NCBI RefSeq assembly: GCF_000524195.1
Contig: NW_020170545.1
Span: 54,210-118,209, forward strand
Reading direction: 5' to 3'
Source: Echinococcus granulosus
Taxonomy: Eukaryota > Platyhelminthes > Cestoda > Cyclophyllidea > Taeniidae
Length of the DNA: 64,000 nucleotides
The translations under genes and the position numbers were made by a program. The notes beneath the pieces were generated by a model. That model made no database searches. It was given only the letters and a program-made list of their open reading frames with translations, and was not told the DNA's origin. Shown here piece by piece: positions 37,501-49,491 of this stretch. Each line of letters begins with the position of its first letter. Within the stretch, counting starts at the first letter, position 1.

Positions 37501-39893
37501 CACTGGGTACCTAGGAGGTACCAGGATGGTTCGGGAGTACTAACTTTTCTGTACCTCACATCATTCGTGTTTGTCAGCGATTATATTGTATCCACCGTAA
37601 TCACAGTGGGATTCGTCTCTAGTCCGATTTTGTCTCGAAAGGCGATGTGTTGATCAAGCTCCCAGCACCAGACATGCATTTCATACACTAGCTGAATGTT
37701 TGAAAGAATAACTGAGTGACTGATGGGGCTGTGTGCTAGGAACCGCCATGGTCGGGGCCGCCACTGACAGATGTACAGTTGTCTGAAACTTTTCTATAAA
37801 TATTCGTGAATTGGAATTTGACGCCTTCTTTGACAAGAAGCTTGCTTCATCATTCACCATGCTCTGTTGTATGCATGATGTGTGCAATTATGTCCNNNNN
37901 NNNNNNNNNNNNNNNNNNNNNNNNNNNNNNNNNNNNNNNNNNNNNNNNNNNNNNNNNNNNNNNNNNNNNNNNNNNNNNNNNNNNNNNNNNNNNNNCCGGC
38001 TACTACTGGTGGTAGGGTTTCTCTGGCACTGCGTATAATATCGTCATGATGACATTCCTTTTTTTGCACGCCTATAAATCTCTCCAATCTAGCGATGGTT
38101 AGTGACTTGTCTACCTTTACTCCTCATTAGACTCACGAGAAGTTGCCAAATGCTCTGCCAAAGTATGCGTTGGAGACGCTGATCCTGCCCACAGTCACGT
38201 GGCTGGCGCGTTTGCAGCTGAGCTCGGGCAACTGGCCTTCTAGTCTGGGCTCGAGTATCGGCCAGGACCGTCTGGTGCAGTGGTGCCATGGTGCACCCGG
38301 TATTGTGCCTCTGTTGCTCTGCGCATACAAGGTGAGTCTTGCCTGACCAATTGTCACTTTGGCTGCCAAGCCTATTTTTGTCCGACTTATTGGTTCGAAT
38401 TGAAGTAAGAAGGTTGCCAGTGATTGTGATGAGTTACAGTTTGAGCTTATATCTCTTTGTGGCGTGACCCTATGTGGCATAAGTCTTGTGAGAGAATTGG
38501 ACTGCTAATGTTGACTTATGACATCTTGTCTAATCGCACTATCTGCCTGAAAGCATGAAATTATAATGCTGGGTGATGCCTTTTATAATTATGACCGCCA
38601 TAAATGGGAGGATATTTAGTTCCAAACTGTTTCGACATTTTATCTAACTTCACCCCAGTATGGTAACGATGGCTTCCGAGTTTATGTTATTGCTTTTGAG
38701 GCTTTTACACTAGCTGGTTTTTCATTCCCATGTTATAATTCAGTCATCCAACCTCTTTGATCTGTTTAACTTCCTCTTTTCAGTCATATATTCTGGATTC
38801 TGGCCATCGGCTCCACGACAGAGCTTATATTTAGGACCAAAAAATATTTTCCACTTCTTCATATTTTCTAAAAATGCTCAATGTCACATATTTGTGGCAC
38901 AGGGCCCAAGTAAGAAAATTGAGGCTTTATGTATATTTAGTGCCTGTAGCAAGCCTGCTAAGGTACCAAATTGTCATTGCGTGCGTCCAAGTATTCCGTT
39001 GTGAAATGAGCAATTCTTGTTTGATGGTTTAAAATAGTGGCTGGAGCTGTTTTAATGTTAATGAGTCAAGCAAATTCATATTTCGGCCACTATCAGCACT
39101 AGGCAATGTGCAATGCTTAAGCGAGCATGGCAAACATAAGTTCACTAAGCCTGTTCCCCGAATCTTGTGTTTCTACCGTTCTCCGGGTATTTCTGATCGA
39201 ATAAGGGATTTCAGTAGCTTATTTCTTTATTTCATTGAGGATAGGTGAGTGGGTGAATGGATGGATCCAAAGTGGAAGAATGAATGCTGAAATTTAGGAT
39301 GAGCAAATGCTCCTAGAATGAATAGATCACTTTGGGTTCTACTGATGGATAGATGGGCCAAAGGTGGATTGGTCAATTAGCGACAAAAGAATTACTGATT
39401 TGCTTTTGTTGCCTTGTTCTAGTTAACAGGTGAGGAGGACTATCTGAAGAGAGCGGAACGGGGCGGTGAGGTGATATGGGAGCGCGGTTTGCTCACTAAG
39501 GGCTGTGGCCTCTGCCACGGATCCGCTGGTTCCGGTTACGCCCTTCTTAGCCTCTACCAGCACACCGGTAACACGAAGTACCTCCAAATGGCTGGAGCTG
39601 TGAGCTCTCCTTTCGCTTTCTCCTACTCTCCTCACTCTCTTTCTCGTCTCCCACCTAACGCCTCTCCTTACAGGTTGCTCTCTGGTGCACGGACTACTTC
39701 AAACACGCTGAGAGAACACCAGACCGTCCTTTGTCACTGTTCGAAGGTGTGCTACTCATTATTATTAGTAGTAGCGCGGTTTATTTGTCTATGTGAAAAA
39801 TACCTTTTCTTTCTATTAGGATTGGCAGGAGCGATTGCGTTTTTGGCAGATATGCGCCATCCGGAGAAGGGAGAGTTCCCATTGCTTCATTGA
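34536..39893 (+). CDS. LANCL1: LanC-like protein (LANCL1/2 family)
   Basis: Complete model, 418 aa, exons 34536-34598, 34633-34750, 34963-35321, 35408-35599, 38131-38331, 39423-39599, 39674-39746 and 39820-39893 (1257 nt, all phases agree). LanC-like proteins are eukaryotic relatives of bacterial lantibiotic cyclases; they bind zinc and glutathione and are reported to add glutathione to dehydroamino acids in proteins. The zinc ligands are intact: Cys296 in QWCHGAPG and Cys342-His343 in GCGLCHGSAG, 46 residues apart as in LANCL1. Other family blocks are YRNPF near the start, ALYGRVGYL, FYLGAAHGFAGI and a C-terminal DRPLSLFEGLAGAIAFLADM. Intron 1 is 34 nt and was placed because it removes an in-frame stop and joins in phase. 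The donor after exon 4 is the weak GTACAG rather than GTAAGC 5 nt on, because only that keeps phase. Intron 4 (2.5 kb) contains repeat B and a gap, so a missed exon is possible. The 1/2 subtype is not resolved. Confidence 0.95.
37470..37875 (+). repeat. Dispersed repeat B, copy 1 (in LANCL intron 4)
   Basis: About 400 bp matching 55545-55900 in the same orientation, with blocks GATCAAGCTCCCAGCA, ACATGCATTTCA, GTTTGAAAGAATAA, CGCCTTCTTTGACAAGAAGC and TTCACCATGC. No terminal repeats or coding frame seen. A 43-bp segment at 37497-37539 is inverted relative to the other copy. The repeat runs up to the gap at 37896, so its right end is unknown. Confidence 0.75.
37896..37995. other. Assembly gap (100 N)
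   Basis: Exactly 100 N inside LANCL intron 4, at the edge of repeat B, a typical place for an assembly break. Frames crossing it are artefacts. Confidence 0.99.
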
Positions 39894-41943
39894 ACAGGTT
39901 GAAAAACCCGCTCAATGGAATCGAATGACACAAATTCACCTCTTTTTGGAAGACAGACCGCCAATTTTCATTTGTCCTCAATACAGTCTGAACATTAATT
40001 TCCTCATGTGATTGGTCGATTTCTTCATTAGTGCTACTATCCGCGTGAATTTTTAATATCTTGATGTAGGAATTAATCTTTTCGTATACGGATTAGTCGT
40101 ACACATTCACGACTTCTACATGAGGTCTTTTCCCATCAGTAATTCCTGACCTATGCATAAGGCTATTAGACCCTGGACGCTCAGCTTCTAGCGGGTCGCT
40201 TTTTTTGCATACTCACGTGAGGTGCGCCTTATTTCTCAATTTCGCAAATGAGGACTGTTTGATATCAAAGGAGGGATGGGTTCATCTCTCGTACATCCTC
40301 CCTGCAACTTCGACTGTTATTATTTGGTAAGAGAATTGGATTTAGGACACTTGGTTGATCTCCAGTGGTCGTGTTTGTGTAGATGGACGGTCAGACCATA
40401 CCCCGTCCATCGCGTCGATACGGTCATTTCAAAAGTTTAAGCTCATAGGCTAACCTTTGAGGATTAACTTCTGCCCGCTAGTAGGGTTCATATGCTGACA
40501 AACCATATATTTAAATAAAGCATATGACTGGATTTTGTAGCTTCGGTAAAGCATTTACGTGAACGGCAGTACTCATGTCAAAAGTACAAGAGTATCCAGC
40601 CTACAATAGGTCGCAAGGAATCCTCACGTTCTATCAGTTACTGCGTTAATCGGCTTCGCTCCTTCCGGCAAAACGTAAGGCAGTGATTCAATTATTTTGT
40701 AATATAAAAGGGTTAAGTTCGGGTGGTTCTGCGCCTAGTTACTATTGCACCTGCATAAATGACATGCTGACGCAGTGGCTGAAAAGCCCTCCTGAGGAAG
40801 TTCATTAGCAATATTCATTGTTAGAGAAAAATGTTTTCAATTTGATGGCTATAATGCCCTAAAATAACTATTAAAAACAGGAACAGCATATTGTCCGGCG
40901 AATGTAGATATTCCATTTCGCCACGCAGGCATTCAATCACCGTAGGTTATACTCCCTATTTACAATTTAGCCTCCAAAGTATGATAGTAAACATTCAGAT
41001 ATTCTGTGTGTTATAAAATATGAGTCTTTACATAGCACTTTGTTTGGTGGCGATTATTACATCTTCGGTAAAGACCTGGGGCGCCATACTTTATTCACCA
41101 AATTAGCTTTAAATTTGCAATATACTCAATGATAAAAACGAAACATTCAAACGGGAAAGAAATATTCCTTTTCTACAATCTGAACTATTTTTGGGGAGTT
41201 TTCTGGAGTACCCGTTTAACAAAACCATGCTAAAAGCACTGCATCAGTTTTTGTAGCCACAAATTAAATAAGTAAACAAGATTCCATGAGATCATTGAAC
41301 TTTTTTGCAACTTTCGTCTAAGAAGTTACCCACAAATTCCTTACGGTCGCTATCATTCCATTTGGTTGACGGTCAGTAATCGAAAAAAAACTTGAAAATA
41401 CACTTAGTATAAAACTAAATTATAACTGCTTAAGATTTAGTTTTTTAAATGCATGCTTAATGACTACCCCTAAAAAGACCGGGAACACTGAATCACCTGA
41501 CCCCTTATAGTCGTTTGCTCATTGGCTTGTCCGAGGGGTACGCTGGTATATATTCTCTTGTTCTGGTTGTACACGTTTCATGGCAGGGAGTAGTCTCTCC
41601 GTCGTATTGTACCGCTTTAACTGAAGCGCTACCATTAGTATATTTTGGGTAGATAGGCCCGATAAGTTCTTGGTGAACTTTTTAATGTTTATTTCGTTTG
41701 CAGTATTGAGGCTCAGTCTCATATACTTTGGTATTTTCCCTACAATACGTCTTCATATCTAATCATCTCTTTTGACCTTTGGCCCTATTATTTTTTGTGT
41801 TCGTCCACGGATTTATTGCTGATTTTTACAAAAGTTCTCTTCTCTATTGTTGGGTTTTTGTTTTTACCTTCTAATCGTTTCGATAGATGTAGAACTTGAT
41901 GATATAGTCGGGTTACTGAAAATTCTGCAGTTTTTTAGTCCCC
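39894..41943. other. Intergenic LANCL-BRCA1
   Basis: Two kilobases with no supported gene. An AATAAA at about 40515-40520 is a possible distal polyadenylation signal for LANCL. The T-rich 150 bp before 41944 is presumably the BRCA1 5' UTR and promoter; no discrete element is recognisable. Confidence 0.35.
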
Positions 41944-44900
41944 ATGTCAGTTCAAGAAATTAAACAGTGCCTAACTCTACTCAAGCAGGCTCTATCATGT
42001 CCGATATGGTGAGCCACTGATTTCTAATCATATCAAAATACTAGTCTGGACGACCTAAAACAGCCGGTGATCACGCCATGTTCACACATCTTTTGCGAAT
42101 TTTGTCTCGATGAATATATGCTGAAAAAACGTTCCATCAGATGCCCTATTTGCAATAAGGATATCTCAAAAAGGTATGCACTTTCTCTCTCTTCACTTTG
42201 TTAGGGCGCTCACTTCGGCTGAAAAATTTAAGCAAATCGCCTCAGTGGGTAAGAAGATTATCGACGATTTTGTTGAGGAAAGCAAAAATGAATGTAAGTT
42301 CATCTTTTCCCAAACTTGGGTCTAGTCGTTCCTGTGACCAAGTTTGAACAACTTCATCTAAGCCAAGAATTCAGTCAAGCTCAGGTAGGCTTACTGTTCC
42401 TCATTTCTAAGCACACCCAGTCTAAAGTTGTTAAAGCAAAGTCGAAAAGCTCAGAAACTGTTGGGATAAGCAGCTTAAAGTCTGGCTTCTCGCTAATGAC
42501 AAAGAGAATCTCGCGTCGTGATCAACCACGAACAAGCAAACGAATGGCGATCGCACTGGGTACTTCTGCTCGTATTCTCAAGCATCACATGCGTTCCAAA
42601 GAAGGCGCGTCCGTCCTTAATATTGACGAGTTAACACAACCCATGAGGGTTAAGCCTACTGAAGAAGCATTATCCTGTGAACTCTTCGCTATGACTCAGA
42701 CTCCTCCCCTGATTGAGCCTAGTGTTATGAGACTCGACGAGTTCCCTGATCTCTCGAACAAGCGCAATCGTGCACAATCCGCCGATGTCAGTGGTGTCTC
42801 AATGAGACGCCCTCCGAGGGATGGAGAAGATGAGCCGAACTTCAGCCACCGGGGTTCAAAACTCTCTCTTGCCTCCGCGTTCAAACGTAGTTCTTTTTTG
42901 CGGAGTCTGTCGCGCGGTAGAAAGCGCCAAAATCAAAGCCAGTCTTCCGAATCGAGCGCTTCATTGGTGAGTTCGGACATTCCACCGTTGCGTGAGCGCC
43001 TATCAACTTCTGCGGCTACTCCCACACGGAAGAAGCGCAGAAGAACTAACGAGCTCTACTCTCCATGGCTACACAACTCACGCCTGCACTTTTTGAAGAA
43101 GTATCGCATTCCACCGGTCTCCTCGAAGCCGCGCACTTCGCTTCCTCCTACGAGTGCCAACGTTTTCAGCCCCGCGTGGTCACGCCTGAAGAGCTTGGGC
43201 ACGGAGTTTGGACGGCAGTCGAAGACGCAGTTACTCATCCGCTCGATGAAGAAGTGCTCCTCTTCAAGGGTCGCCTTCAAACCTGTTGAGACAGCTGTAC
43301 AACCGCCCAATTTGGGCCCTGTTTGTCGCTTTATATTACCTTCAAGGGGTCCTTGGTTTGAGGGCTCGGAGAAGGGGAAAACAGCTGAGCTCTTATGTTC
43401 TCATTGTGGTTCTAAGATTATTTTCATTTCAAATCCTGCTACTGTTTTAACCAGCCCCATACCCTACCCTGTTGTTCGGGATTCGAGAGCCTATTGGCCC
43501 GAGTTGTGGCAACAGTCACCCCAAGTGATAACAGGGCAGGGAGACGTCTCAGCAGTAGTGACTTCTGCCGTCACTACCCTGCCCTCATATGTACCTCCAA
43601 TCTCACTCAACAGTCGTCAGCCCTGTGATCCAGCGAGATGTGAAGAAACAAACCAACTCCAGGTATTGTTAAATCTACTACCATCTTTAAGCAATCTCTT
43701 TTTCAGTTGGACAATTTTATTTGGGTTTGCTTTGTTGTGTAGATTCCGATGACACCGGAAAAGGGTACACCGTCTACAATCAATATCCAACCCTCACTTG
43801 TGCCCCAATCGTTCAGTTTGAACACCTCTTCTTCAAAATTGAGCTGTGAGGAACAGGTGTGTCACTAAAAATGACATTATTTGACATGACCACTCTCAAA
43901 ATATCATGAGAGAATTGGCTGCTAACACCTAGATGTGTTATTTTTCTAATGCAATACCAGTTGACATTGCATTTTTTGTTAATTTCCTCACCAACTTGAA
44001 AACCAGCAAATGTAATCAACTTCAGATCGAGACCACCTTCTAACTCTCTTGCCTTTCTGAACTCTCACAATCTGCTTGCGATACGATTTGATTTGACCTC
44101 CATTATAAACTGGCAAAGAAAGTGTTATAGATAAGGGAACTGAAGTGTCACGTATGTAACTGGTAGCTAAAGTGTTAAAGGCTGTTGGCTCTACTACTAA
44201 TGTTTTTTTAGGCGGAGGCTGGAAAACTTGATACACCTCCGAGTCCCCAAACAGTTTCTTCGAGCGATACCTCGAGTTTACCCGCCACCGTGATTAAGTC
44301 TGTTGACATCCAGCCGACCCCGACACTGCCCGCCGCCAATCCCATCATCCCTGAGACGCCGCTTCAGACCATGGCGACGGGGTCGCAGGTGATGACAACA
44401 ATGCATGAGCATGACCATCGTGAGAATGGCATGAAGCATGATATTGTTAGCCTTGCCGTTAGAGAAGGGGTATTTCTTATCAGTATTAGATCAGCTTAGC
44501 GACAATAAACTGTCGATGTCTTTCAGGTTTCCTGAATTTCTTGCCTTTTTTGAAGTTACCTTTTGAATCAGATAGTTATGGCAACTTTGTCAGTTTTAGT
44601 TGATCTGACCATTGTTTTGACCCACTGTGTACTTGTTGTTAACACAATCAAGCCGTTTCTTCTATGCTTACAATATGCGGGTCTAATTCCATCTTGCTTT
44701 GTACTGGTGTCATAGTCTGCACGAATCCTACTCTGATCCATTCTAGCCTCGAGGCTGGGATCATCCACAAATCACGTCACTGGTAGGAGAGTTATTCGTG
44801 TCAGTGGCTCAAGTCAATTTTCAAAAATATACACTAGTCCTACTGGTTTCGCGTTTTCGTTCATTGACCCAATTTAGTCATGACCTAGTAATTTTACTCG

Positions 44901-47900
44901 TTTTTCAAGTTTTTGTCCATTGCGTGACGACCAGTTAAGTTGGCATTGTCCCTGCGATGTGGACTCATCATCTCTACGGCATTGGAATTATTCGATTCAT
45001 TAAGTTCTGCCAAGATAGCACACCTTTAAGCACCGATTTGTGTCTGTATAAGCCCTTAATACGTTTGTTGCCAGGACTCTAGTGAAAAAATCAGTCGCAA
45101 AAGTCCTCATTTTTTTGGGTCTGATGTGGCGCCAACTGTCCGTGCTTACGCTCCTTTTTTCGGTTCTGTTCATTTTCTGCTAGCTAAGTGATTCGAATAT
45201 GCCTGTATGGAGCGTTAAGTATATGTGACGCTGGTGGTGAGTTTCTTAAACAAATCCTACATTATAACAAATTGGGAAAAGGGAGCATCTCCCATTAAAT
45301 TTGCTACTCCTTGGAACGCTATCAGAGGATCGTTTCAATTGGAAAAAAAATTATTAAATGATGATTGTGCTCTATTTCCAATTCTTGTGGTCAGGGCAGT
45401 ACTACTTTGGTGTTCTGTATCTTCAAAGTATATTATTTTAAAGGGAAATGGACGTCGGCATATTCTCGATTATTTTGAGTGCTGCAGCAGGGTCTCCCTC
45501 TTCCTTAAATATGTGCATATTTAGTAAGAAGGTGAGATAAAAATGGCTTCGAACCAAATAATTATCACGGTAATTTGGATATGAGAAACCCTACCTTCTT
45601 AGGGCAGCATATTTGGCTATTGTTTAGGTTTGCAGCTTGTTTATACCTGTTCCCCTAAATACACGCTTAAGTGGCGTAACAGTTTTTTCCTGTCTACTTA
45701 CCTCCATCTCAAGGAACGGGACGAACAGCAACAGAACCGCAGTGATTTGGAAGCAGTATCGCGGTTGGAGCAGCAACTGCTGGAGGAGTCGTTGAACGCA
45801 GAGCTACTTGTCAACCCCGGCACCGAGCCGACGGAGGAGTCAGAGGCGGAAGTGATCTCACCATCGTCACCACGCGAATCCTCTACCATCACCACTTTCG
45901 CCGCCTGTCCTGCCCCCGTCTCATCCGGCCTCTCTCCACTGCATGGCTTGAACAAGACTTCTGACCACCCCTCATCAACTGATAAGATAACTCGAGAAAT
46001 GACCAAGCTTGATATGGTACGTTAGTCTTTTACAAGATACTAAAATTTGTCAAAATGCTTGAAAATGGATACAGATTTTTTAAAGAAATTTGACTTCATA
46101 ACGAGTTGAGATGCTTAATCGCCGGGTTAACGATTGGATACTTGGTAAATGTTGGATCCATCCGCAAAGGTTCCTTTACTTTGATTAATGAAAGGTGGTG
46201 AAGAGTGTGTTTTGGTTAATGTTGCTTCACAGTGGCAAAAAATTAGTCGATCAAATTGATCCAAAGACTCAATAAGCGTTTTACGAGCTAAACTTTAAAT
46301 GTTTTTCCCATGCAGCCTTGAGCTTAGAATTTCCAGTAAGTCACATCCGCAGATTCAATCCGTCAGGATTAGTCACGCTTTGGCGAACACTGGGGGCACT
46401 TCTCTCAGCCTCTTTCCCTCCCTTTATTCCAGATTCCAGACTCGAACGCGTTGGAAGAGGGTCTAGACGTGATTCCCTCCTCGCAGAATGAAGAAGAAAC
46501 GAAAGAAGGAGAAATTCAAGTTAGAAGTGATGAGCCCATGGATGCCATGGAAACACCTCAAACCGAAGCAATATCAGTCCCTTTAATTCGGGTAGAGAGC
46601 AGTCAGCCTGTGACAGCAGCTACCTTTGAAGCACTCCCTCTGTCGCAAACTCCCTCCTGCACTTCTGCTGCTGACACGATACCCTTCACACAGCCACGGC
46701 TTTTATCTACCAGCCTTATTGCAGACACAGAGAATGTAAATCCTAGAAGTCGAGAGGATGAATCCACTCAGCCTACTATCTTCATTACTGGGTCAAATCT
46801 CTCCCCAATAGAAGTTGTGAGTGTAGCGTGAATATGTCAGAGCTGAGTCGAATACGAATATTCAGGGCCAACGGCTCACCTTTCTGCCTTGCTAGAACGC
46901 ACTGCGTCGTTTCTGCCGCCAGTTCAACGCAGTGGAGATGTCGAGCTTCGAGTCGAATCGCACGACTCATGTGGTCATGGCGACGCAAGTGACGCGACCC
47001 CGGGTGGCGCAACGCACGCTGAAGTACTTTATGGGCATCCTTAATGGTGCGTGGGTGGTAAGCACGCACTGGGTTCGCAAGTGCCTCCTGGCTGCGACAC
47101 TCCTCCCCGAAGTGAGTTATGATGGTGTAGTCTTACTGACACAAGCTCCGTTGTAAGTTTACCAACCATAAGTATAGAAACGATCATGTTCTAAGCAGTG
47201 GAAACCCTGTTCGTCTGCTGCTACATTTACTTTTATACACTCACCCTATCACCTAGCCTAGAAGACATCTTTGGCGTGGGAAGCCTTGTTAGTGTGCCCG
47301 AACCATCTTTGCACATCTTGGTCCACAGCGTGTGCTAACTTTTCTCAACTCTACGTGTTTATCTTTGCAAATAATCGTATTGTGCTCACACTTTCATCAA
47401 CCTTTTCACCATTCCATTTGGGATTATTCGCGTTACTTGAATCCTTCCGCCTATTAACACGTAGTTTACGATTATTTTTCTGCTTCCATTTTAGCTTCCA
47501 GTTCATCGCTACCCATATTTGTTGTTAAGATTTAAGTTGCCCTTTGGAAAGGGTGCCTCTAGAACTATCTTCCAACTCGCCGTACATTGATTACCTAGCC
47601 AAACCACTGTTCAGCAATTTGCTGATGCCTTAGGCTAACTATGCGCCTCGCTGTACAATTGAAGACCACCAAAAAAAGTCTCTTTACGCCCCATGCCATT
47701 CCCGTAGGTGTGATGAGGCACACCAATTTAGGAAAATAGTCTACCTGTATTAAATAGAAGGGCTAGAGATCTACAAGGATGGGCGGGTATTTATGCCACC
47801 AATGGCTGCTAAAACCCGCGATGACCGAGAAGCTTGCGTAGTCAAATAAAAGTTCATTGCTTGGCCTCCTTCCTTTAAGTGTCATCCTCAGTGCTTTTCA

Positions 47901-48811
47901 TGGTCTCTTCGTCTTTGGCTGTAACCGATCTCCCTTCAAATTAAAATCAGTTGTAGGGTTGGAAAGAAATGATACGGTAAATGCGTACTGTGGGGGAAAC
48001 GCTACCTCTTGGTGGTAATAAATGCTGTGGGTTTGGTTTGGCTTCGTGAATGTTGCTATCCCTGCAAAGTGTATTGTATCAACGAAGGGTTGATTTAGGT
48101 GAGAGTATTAAGGACTGGGCAGGAGCAGCCTTTGCACCGGTCTCTTTTGCTGCCACTTCTCTAGAAGCAAAACATAGGCATGGCCTTCTCAAGCAGCAAG
48201 TTTGAGAGTCCACATTTCTATTTTGTTCAAGCGTTAATCTTGGTTTGTAACAGTAATTAGCTTGTTAAAGTATTCAAATTTGATTATCTGCCATTTAAAC
48301 TCTATTCTCTTGTCTCAGGAGCCCTTTGAGGTCCAAGGCGACACGATGTGTGGTGACTGCCACGAGGGACCACGTCGGGGAAGGCTGCGCGTTTCGGCGG
48401 TTCCTCCCTCGCTGGGTACGTCAAATCGACCTGCCGCCTCCGTTTCGTGCCCCGATCAACGCCGACCCTTTGCAGGCCTCATGCTCTGTCCCTTTGGAGA
48501 TATCAGCCCACTTAACCCAAAGGACTTCGAGGCTCTGGTTATAGCCGGTGGCGGTATTCCCATCGCCGATCCCTCTCTCTTCCCCTCCGAGGTTGTTTCC
48601 ACCACCACCACCACCACTGGTGCTACCGAAAATAACCCCAAGTGCCTCATTTTCACCTGTCCCACGGCGCCAAAATTTCAGAAACATGACTGTATCGGTG
48701 GGTGCAGGGGTGTTGCATTTTTTGGAGGCCTATAAGTACTTGAATAGCCGAATTGTTTCTTCTGATGGCCAGATACAGCCGAGCGGTACCTATAAATGCG
48801 GCGGATGTTGA
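41944..48811 (+). CDS. BRCA1: BRCA1 orthologue (RING + tandem BRCT)
   Basis: BRCA1 is the E3 ubiquitin ligase subunit (with BARD1) that directs homologous-recombination repair in the nucleus. Eleven exons: 41944-42008, 42045-42173, 42205-42293, 42326-43662, 43743-43856, 44212-44469, 45714-46016, 46433-46816, 46896-47111, 48319-48691 and 48708-48811; 3372 nt, 1123 aa. The RING at residues 19-58 has all eight ligands (C19, C22, C34, H36, C39, C42, C55, C58) with spacing nearly that of human BRCA1, followed by the helix KRALTSAEKFKQIA. The middle 760 residues are disordered and rich in Ser, Pro and Thr. BRCT1 has TTHVVMATQ, RTLKYFMGILNGAWVVSTHWV, keeping the Arg and Lys equivalent to human R1699/K1702; the linker FEVQGDTMCGDCHEGPRRGR and BRCT2 follow. 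Human BRCA1 is 1863 aa. BARD1 is excluded: no ankyrin repeats, and the linker is BRCA1-like. Two oddities are listed separately: a 16-nt intron near the end and an in-frame 36-nt candidate intron in exon 4. Confidence 0.95.
42385..42420 (+). other. Candidate in-frame 36-nt intron inside BRCA1 exon 4
   Basis: Starts GTAGGC and ends CACCCAG; 36 nt is the same length as the confirmed intron 1 of this gene. It contains no stop and is a multiple of three, so both spliced and retained forms are open (difference 12 residues, beginning VGLLFLI). The hydrophobic residues are unlike the polar flanks, which favours an intron. Confidence 0.45.
48692..48707 (+). other. Apparent 16-nt intron in the BRCT2 of BRCA1
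   Basis: The 16 bases GTATCGGTGGGTGCAG begin with GT and end with AG. Removing them joins codon T|GG and gives HDWVLHFLEAYKYL, aligning with human EWVLDSVALYQCQ, where the Trp is a core BRCT residue. Leaving them in ends BRCT2 within 13 codons. Either this is an extremely short intron, or the assembly or gene carries an indel here. Confidence 0.55.
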
Positions 48812-49491
48812 TGCTGCATGAGCGTGCCACTATCTTATTTAACGTTCCTTTCTCTCTTTGCAGTCGTAATATTTGTTTCTTTTACCAAATCAGACAAAAA
48901 TACCTTTGTTTAAGCACAGCATGTTGTTGGTTGCGGTAAAGCAACAGTCCACTCTCAAAATTATGAAAAATAAAGTAAGCATATTTGCTGATGGATTTGT
49001 ATATTATTTACTGATTTTGTCCATGGAATTGTGAGCAAAGCGCTTAATTCCGGTAAAAGATATTTCCCTTGCAGAAGCGTTTCGACGACGGATTTGGGAA
49101 GTGTTGCCAGATTAAGCGATTTCTGGGCTAAGTCGTCTGTATTAGTCAGCGCTTCAGCCGGAGGAAACCTTTAACCAACGGAAGTAGTTGTGCATTCCCA
49201 AGTCAGCTGCGGTTTTAAAAAATGTCAATGTACAATTTTACCAAATCATTGTCGTTGTGATTTTCATAGAATACGGCTCGTTAATCCACTTGTCTGTTTT
49301 GCATCCCCCTACGTGACGTCTACTCATGTCGTGGTGTTTTGACTCTTTGGAGGTCAGGGCCATGTTAGCTCAATCATGTCAATCACATCTGTATTATAGC
49401 ACTACTTTATGGTTTAGATCAGGCCGCGAGCTAATAATCTTTGTTCAAGAAATTTCAATTTCACCTCATTAACATGTTTTCCTAATCGTCT
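48812..49491. other. Intergenic between convergent genes
   Basis: BRCA1 3' flank, with an AAATAAAG hexamer context near 48967-48974 as a plausible polyadenylation signal about 160 nt after the stop, and the 3' flank of the minus-strand gene ending at 49492. No other feature. Confidence 0.45.

Noticed and set aside
37806..38087. Open frames running through the N gap at 37.9 kb
   Set aside because: Artefact of the gap inside LANCL intron 4; the left part is repeat B.
38393..38403. GGTTCGAATT as a tRNA T-loop
   Set aside because: No acceptor-stem pairing or A/B-box arrangement around it. No tRNA, rRNA or CRISPR array was found in the window.
43056..43310. Minus-strand and alternate + frames inside BRCA1 exon 4
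   Set aside because: Shadows of the long exon; they lack splice context and the main frame is continuous.
46849..46895. Earlier acceptor at GAATATTCAG for BRCA1 exon 9
   Set aside because: It runs into TAG after nine codons; the acceptor at 46894-46895 restores the BRCT1 alignment.
47271..47528. 85-codon frame within BRCA1 intron 9
   Set aside because: Exons 9 and 10 join perfectly at the LLPE/EPFEV boundary without it; it is intronic.
41944..48811. Reading the RING/BRCT gene as BARD1
   Set aside because: No ankyrin repeats between RING and BRCT, and the RING, the following helix and the FEV-GD linker all match BRCA1.
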